Made by a program: the position numbers and the translations under genes | Notes under the pieces: model-generated | The model's input: only the letters and a program-made list of their open reading frames with translations | The model's database searches: none | What the model was told of the DNA's origin: nothing | In this document: piece by piece, positions 61,101 through 64,000 of the stretch | Layout of the letters: each line of letters starts with the position of its first letter | How positions within the stretch are numbered: the first letter of the stretch is position 1 | NCBI GenBank assembly: GCA_017522685.1 | Contig: JAFWYN010000008.1 | Span: 88,950 to 152,949 of the forward strand | DNA: 64,000 nucleotides | Reading direction: 5' to 3' | Source: Lachnospiraceae bacterium | Lineage (GTDB): Bacteria > Bacillota_A > Clostridia > Lachnospirales > Lachnospiraceae

Positions 61101-61359
61101 GCTGTTTGAAGGCCGTCCCAATGTATTGGATGCTATCACCAATGGTAAGTTCGATATGATCATCAACTCTCCTGTTGGCAAGGACAGCGCAAACGATGAC
61201 AGCTACTTAAGAAAGGCTGCTATCAAGGCAAAGATTCCTTACATGACTACCATTGCTGCTGCTAAAGCTACCGCAGAAGGTATCCGCTTTGTAAAAGCAA
61301 ATTCTGACAGCCCAATTAAGTCCTTACAGGAATTACACGCTGAAATTCATGACAAATAA
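58135..61359 (+). CDS. carB: carbamoyl-phosphate synthase large subunit
   Basis: A 1074-residue enzyme making carbamoyl phosphate for pyrimidine and arginine synthesis with the CarA glutaminase subunit. Two homologous ATP-grasp halves are visible: IGSGPIIIGQACEFDYSG and MGGVGGGLV in the first, LGGGPNRIGQGIEFDYCC and LGGRGMEVV in the second, followed by an MGS-like allosteric domain (GFHIVATGGTCDIL). AGGAGG lies before the ATG at 58135; an upstream in-frame reading is not supported. carA is not within the window beside it. Confidence 0.97.
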   Translation: MPKRTDINKVLIIGSGPIIIGQACEFDYSGTQACKALRKLGYEIVLVNSNPATIMTDPETADVTYIEPLNVERLEQIIAKERPDALLPNLGGQSALNLCSELNNAGILEKYNVKVIGVQVDAIERGEDRVEFKKAMDALGIEMARSEVAYSVEEALDIADRLNYPVVLRPAYTMGGVGGGLVYNKEELKTVCARGLQASLVGQVLVEESILGWEELEVEVVRDADNNMITVCFIENIDPLGVHTGDSFCSAPMLTISKECQARLKEQAFKIVESVQVIGGTNVQFAHDPVSDRIIVIEINPRTSRSSALASKATGFPIALVSAMLAAGLTLKDIPCGKYGTLDKYEPDGDYIVIKFARWAFEKFKGVEDKLGTQMRAVGEVMSIGKTYKEAFQKAIRSLENGRYGLGHAKNFDTLTKDELLKMLINASSKRHFVMYEALRKGATVEEIHELTKVKHYFIEQMKELVEEEEALMASKGSLPADEALVQAKKNGFSDKYLCQILEVPEADIRNKRIVLGVEENWEGVHVSGTENNAYYYSTYNGEDKNPVSTDRPKIMILGGGPNRIGQGIEFDYCCVHAALALKKLGFETIIVNCNPETVSTDYDTSDKLYFEPLTLEDVLSIYNKEKPLGVIAQFGGQTPLNLAADLEKNGVKILGTSPAVIDLAEDRDLFREMMDKLEIPMPESGMAVTVEEALEIAHKIGYPTMVRPSYVLGGRGMEVVYDDEGMINYMNAAIGVTPDRPILIDRFLNHALECEADAISDGTHAFVPAVMEHIELAGVHSGDSACIIPSAHISEENVATIKEYTRKIAEEMHVRGLMNMQYAIENGKVYVLEANPRASRTVPLVSKVCNIRMVPLATEIITSELTGRPSPVPSLKEQVIPNYGVKEAVFPFNMFPEVDPLLGPEMRSTGEVLGLSASYGEAFYKAQEATQSKLPLEGTVLISVNRKDKAEIVEVAQMLYEDGFHIVATGGTCDILNEAGIPAEKIKKLFEGRPNVLDAITNGKFDMIINSPVGKDSANDDSYLRKAAIKAKIPYMTTIAAAKATAEGIRFVKANSDSPIKSLQELHAEIHDK

Positions 61360-61370
61360 AACTACTCTTA

Positions 61371-61393
61371 GGGACCATTGTAAAAATGGTCCC
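61371..61393 (+). terminator. terminator after carB
   Basis: GGGACCATT pairs with AATGGTCCC, followed by TTGTTGT. Eleven bases after the stop. Confidence 0.8.
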
Positions 61394-61460
61394 TTGTTGT
61401 ATCAACAAAATCAACTTTATGAATGTGGGGAAATAATTGAAAACATAAGGGGAATTACAT

Positions 61461-62291
61461 ATGAAACAAATCGAAAACCAAACCTACGATGAAGAGCGTG
61501 CCTTATACGGCACCTCCGACCTACAAATGCTCCACTGCCGCTTTGACGGTCCGGCAGATGGCGAAAGTGCCTTAAAAGAAAGCCAAAATATTATCACTGA
61601 CCACTGCTACTTTAACCTGCGCTATCCTTTTTGGCATGATAAAGGCCTGCTGATAAGAGAATGCGAATTTACGGAAGCTTGCCGTGCAGCACTTTGGTAT
61701 TCTGAAGATATCGAAATCACAAACTCGAAACTTCATGGCATTAAAGCTTTAAGGGAATGTACGCAGGTTGAAATATCTGATTGCGACATTATCTCACCGG
61801 AATTTGGTTGGTTTTGTCAATCCATATCCATGGGGCATACTACTGTCGCCGGAGAATATTTCATGATGCGTAGTGCCAACCTACACTTTGAAGAAGTCAC
61901 CTTAAACGGCAAATATTCCTTCCAGTACATTAACGATTCTGTTTTTGAAAAATGTCACCTCTACACCAAGGATGCCTTCTGGCATGCAAAAAATGTGGTG
62001 ATTCGTAATAGTGTGGTGAAAGGGGAATACCTGGCCTGGTACTGCGAAAATGTTACCTTTGAAAACTGTGTCATCATCGGTACCCAGCCACTCTGCTACT
62101 GCAAAAATTTGAAACTGATTAACTGTGAAATGCATGAAACGGATTTGGCCTTTGAAAAGTCCGAGGTCAATGCTACTATTACTACCCCGGTGATCAGTAT
62201 TAAGAATCCGCTTAGCGGTCGTATCCAAGTTCCGGCTGTAGGAGAAATCATCATGGATGATGATACTGATTGCGAGATTTTGTCGTTGTAG
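61461..62291 (+). CDS. DUF3737 family right-handed beta-helix protein
   Basis: A 276-residue soluble protein made of short repeated beta-strand units (LLIRECEFTEACRAALWYSE, VEISDCDI, VIRNSVVKGEYLAWYCENVTF and so on), the hallmark of DUF3737. The fold resembles pectate-lyase-type helices but no catalytic site is known. AAGGGG lies upstream of the ATG. It stands alone between carB and the small-gene cluster. Confidence 0.9.
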   Translation: MKQIENQTYDEERALYGTSDLQMLHCRFDGPADGESALKESQNIITDHCYFNLRYPFWHDKGLLIRECEFTEACRAALWYSEDIEITNSKLHGIKALRECTQVEISDCDIISPEFGWFCQSISMGHTTVAGEYFMMRSANLHFEEVTLNGKYSFQYINDSVFEKCHLYTKDAFWHAKNVVIRNSVVKGEYLAWYCENVTFENCVIIGTQPLCYCKNLKLINCEMHETDLAFEKSEVNATITTPVISIKNPLSGRIQVPAVGEIIMDDDTDCEILSL

Positions 62292-62332
62292 GTAGTATGC
62301 CTCATGCATGACGGACGGAATAGAAACCTTGA

Positions 62333-62408
62333 ATTTTATCGCGCTCAAAGAAAAAGGAAGCGACTGCGAAGCAGGCATTTTCTTTTTCTGGCACGATACC
62401 GATAAAAT
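62333..62408. promoter_or_regulatory. nested hairpin downstream of the DUF3737 gene
   Basis: ATTTTATCG (62333-62341) pairs with CGATAAAAT (62400-62408); inside it AGAAAAAG pairs with CTTTTTCT and CTGC-GAA-GCAG forms the tip. Could be a terminator for DUF3737 or a structured leader of the next gene. Confidence 0.5.
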
Positions 62409-62451
62409 CAAAAGTGCGGAGCACGGCAGACGCGAAGCGGCTGGATTTTGG

Positions 62452-62485
62452 AGGTGTAACTAAGAGAAAACTTTGAATTTGGAGG
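62452..62485 (+). repeat. direct repeat in leader of the 104-aa membrane gene (copy 1)
   Basis: AGGTGTAACTAAGAG, AAACTTTGAA and TTG..GGAGG match a second copy at 62904-62940 with few changes. Both end in a ribosome binding site-like GGAGG. Confidence 0.8.
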
Positions 62486-62508
62486 ATAAATAAGGAGGAG
62501 TGTTATTA

Positions 62509-62823
62509 ATGAAAAAAATACATAAACTAGATTTGATATTAATAGTTGGAATTGGACTTATTGCAATAGTAAGTGCACTTATCGATATTTTTTATGTCGT
62601 TGTTTTTCCTGTGTGCTCTTGTGCAAGTGTATTTTATGTTTCTTATCCTCTGTGGATTATGTTGCTCATATATTCTTCGATTAAATATAAAAATAAAGAG
62701 GAACAAGAAAGACCCCAATATGTCAAGTGGTTTATGTTGTTTCTTTTACCGATTTTACATATTGCGTTTGTTATAGTCGGCTTTATTATCGGTATTGGTT
62801 TCAAAAATTTGTTTCAGCTATAA
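62509..62823 (+). CDS. small membrane protein (104 aa)
   Basis: A 104-residue protein with three hydrophobic segments (about 7-30, 35-55 and 74-98) and a charged middle loop (YSSIKYKNKEEQERPQ). AAGGAGGAG lies eight bases before the ATG at 62509. No family recognised. Its AT-richness contrasts with carB and suggests a recently acquired gene. Confidence 0.7.
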   Translation: MKKIHKLDLILIVGIGLIAIVSALIDIFYVVVFPVCSCASVFYVSYPLWIMLLIYSSIKYKNKEEQERPQYVKWFMLFLLPILHIAFVIVGFIIGIGFKNLFQL

Positions 62824-62903
62824 TTTTTACATAAGATGGGTGGTGCTAGAGTCTCATGAAACTTTCAGTCTTACAGAGAGATTGAGAGCACGCATGAATT
62901 TGA

Positions 62904-62940
62904 AGGTGTAACTAAGAGGAAACTTTGAAGTTGATGGAGG
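62904..62940 (+). repeat. direct repeat in leader of the DUF1801 gene (copy 2)
   Basis: Counterpart of 62452-62485; ends in GGAGG eight bases before the DUF1801 start codon. Confidence 0.8.
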
Positions 62941-62947
62941 TATTCGA

Positions 62948-63277
62948 ATGAATGAACAGGTAAGAAAATACATAGATAAATATTCAAATGAAATCATTGA
63001 TATGTACGATACTTTAAGAACGTTGATTTTTGATAGTGCTTCATCTGAACCACAGGAAACTATGTGGGCTAAAATTCCAAGCTATTATGTTGGGGAATCT
63101 TTTGTAAGGCTTATTCCTTTCAAAGACCACATTAATATTGAAGCGAAGGCTGTGTTGAAGTACACCGATTCATTAGTGGGTTATAAAGTAACACCAAAAG
63201 GAATGTTGCAAATTTTTCTAGAACAAGAGATTCCTGTGGATGTGTTAAGGAAGATATTTGCGGAAACTCTGATATAA
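62948..63277 (+). CDS. DUF1801 domain protein
   Basis: A 109-residue protein of the YdhG/DUF1801 fold. The pattern of an N-terminal helix pair, ETMWAKIPSYYVGESFVRL, then INIEAKAV and VTPKGMLQIFLEQEIPVDVL matches the family, whose role is unknown (structures resemble small iron- or ligand-binding proteins). GGAGG lies eight bases upstream. Confidence 0.8.
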   Translation: MNEQVRKYIDKYSNEIIDMYDTLRTLIFDSASSEPQETMWAKIPSYYVGESFVRLIPFKDHINIEAKAVLKYTDSLVGYKVTPKGMLQIFLEQEIPVDVLRKIFAETLI

Positions 63278-63306
63278 GATAGAGAAAAAATGGGCATAAA
63301 TCCTTG

Positions 63307-63354
63307 AAAAAGCGCCACTCTACGAATCATAGATTGTGTAAAGTGGTGTTTTTT
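63307..63354 (+). terminator. terminator after the DUF1801 gene
   Basis: AAAAAGCGCCACTCTAC pairs, with G-U pairs, to GTAAAGTGGTGTTTTTT, giving a long stem that ends in the T-run. Confidence 0.7.
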
Positions 63355-63394
63355 GATATGGTTGCAATGAAATCTTAACTGCAGGAGAGATAAA

Positions 63395-63958
63395 ATGAAT
63401 ACACAACAATTCGGTAAATTTATAGCTGAACAAAGGAAAGCAAAGGGCTATACACAAAAAGAGTTGGCGGAAAAGCTGGGTGTTACGGATAAGGCAGTTA
63501 GCCGTTGGGAAAACGGTCATGGCTACCCGGACATCGTATTGCTTGAACCATTGGCAAAGGAACTTGAAATTACTATCGTTGAACTTATGCATAGTAAACT
63601 TAAAGATAATGCTGATTTTGTACCTCAAAAGGTAGATGAAGCAATTTCTAATGCCATAGATATTACTATATCAAATCGTAAGCTGGAAAGAAAAACAACA
63701 ATACTAATTTATATTATTTCCATTGTACTTTTGGTTGGAATGTCATTTTTAAATAGTATTCCGGTATATGGAATGATTTCCATTGTGGTAATGTGTATCT
63801 ATGGGTTGGCAGGTGTTGGTCTATTGATAAAAACGCTTGCTATTAGAAAGAAAAAAGCTGATGCTGATAGTAAAATATATTATGCTGTTCTTCTTATTTT
63901 GATAGCACTTGGTATGTTATTGTTATTGCTATGTTCATCCGTTTCTGTTGTGAATTAA
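63395..63958 (+). CDS. HTH regulator with C-terminal membrane segments
   Basis: A 187-residue protein. Residues 8-65 form an XRE domain (AEQRKAKGYTQKELAEKLGV, AVSRWENGHGYPDIVLLEPL); after a linker, four hydrophobic segments follow (about 105-185). Membrane-tethered XRE proteins of this layout are frequent in Clostridia and may link an envelope signal to transcription. GGAGAG lies upstream of the ATG. A new gene starts 20 bases after it. Confidence 0.85.
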   Translation: MNTQQFGKFIAEQRKAKGYTQKELAEKLGVTDKAVSRWENGHGYPDIVLLEPLAKELEITIVELMHSKLKDNADFVPQKVDEAISNAIDITISNRKLERKTTILIYIISIVLLVGMSFLNSIPVYGMISIVVMCIYGLAGVGLLIKTLAIRKKKADADSKIYYAVLLILIALGMLLLLLCSSVSVVN

Positions 63959-63977
63959 ATCAACAAGGAGCGATTTT

Positions 63978-64000
63978 ATGTTAGAACAGAATAAGAAAGG
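63978..64000 (+). CDS. start of a further gene (partial)
   Basis: An ATG with AAGGAG seven bases upstream, followed by seven codons (MLEQNKK) up to the window edge. Probably co-transcribed with the HTH-membrane gene. Nothing more can be said. Confidence 0.5.

Noticed and set aside
62308..62463. 51-codon open frame in the spacer after the DUF3737 gene
   Set aside because: No ribosome site and the sequence is better explained by the nested hairpins; no protein family recognised.
62283..62470. integron attC site
   Set aside because: GTGTAAC and GTTGTAG do not satisfy the GTTRRRY/RYYYAAC core rule and are not complementary; no integrase gene in the window.

Overview
The window looks like a chromosomal segment of a low-to-moderate GC member of the Firmicutes, most likely the Lachnospiraceae (gut Clostridia). 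Support: strong AGGAGG-type ribosome binding sites, a SAM-I riboswitch with an intrinsic terminator in front of metK, the flavin reductase-dnaE-pfkA gene order, HelD, a RelQ-type alarmone synthetase, DUF3737, DUF2812 and YtrA-type GntR regulators with ABC exporters. The family assignment is inference from gene content; no rRNA or tRNA gene was found to anchor it. I saw no prophage, complete insertion sequence or CRISPR array.

Layout. 1-2.05 kb: leftward group with an SPOUT RNA methyltransferase, a class I methyltransferase and a DUF4846 lipoprotein cut by the window edge. 2.1-7.4 kb: flavin reductase, dnaE, pfkA (leftward). 7.6-11.4 kb: a GH10 xylanase and MATE transporter divergent from an AraC regulator. 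11.5-14.7 kb: a PadR / DUF2812 / small membrane protein / zinc-peptidase-like operon behind a triple phased operator. 14.8-16.2 kb: metK with its riboswitch. 16.3-19.4 kb: two adjacent MutS-type ATPases. 19.7-25.6 kb: two giant substrate-binding lipoproteins and a DUF4926 pair, all leftward, whose three promoters share one arrangement of TTTAAG repeats. 25.7-27.1 kb: a DUF3990 / HTH toxin-antitoxin-like pair with palindromic operators. 27.2-31.5 kb: an XRE regulator, murA and an M23/LysM peptidase. 31.8-36.8 kb: Y-family polymerase, a second flavin reductase, a coiled-coil membrane protein, relQ, a small protein and a hemolysin III homologue, with three copies of an ~85-bp double-hairpin repeat. 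36.9-43.7 kb: two divergent GntR-ABC exporter systems ending in a CPBP protease. 43.7-50.8 kb: helD, an ECF sigma factor with a long fused C-terminal domain and its own ECF-type promoter, and an operon for UDP-glucose metabolism (UDP-sugar pyrophosphorylase to galE). 50.9-57.3 kb: a VWA / MoxR / LRR trio, a polysaccharide deacetylase and dgt. 57.5-64 kb: an XRE regulator, carB, a DUF3737 protein, and small membrane, DUF1801 and HTH-membrane genes.

The most unusual content is between genes. Two ~190-bp elements (19.54-19.73 and 28.29-28.47 kb) fold into long hairpins whose stems differ between copies by compensatory changes while the internal and apical loops are nearly identical. A different 223-bp hairpin sits at 54.73-54.96 kb, a branched palindrome at 46.03-46.17 kb, and the three-copy double-hairpin repeat at 31.7, 34.7 and 36.8 kb. 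Several regulators (PadR, two GntR, the DUF3990 antitoxin, the ECF sigma factor) have operator or promoter sequences that can be read directly and predict autoregulation.
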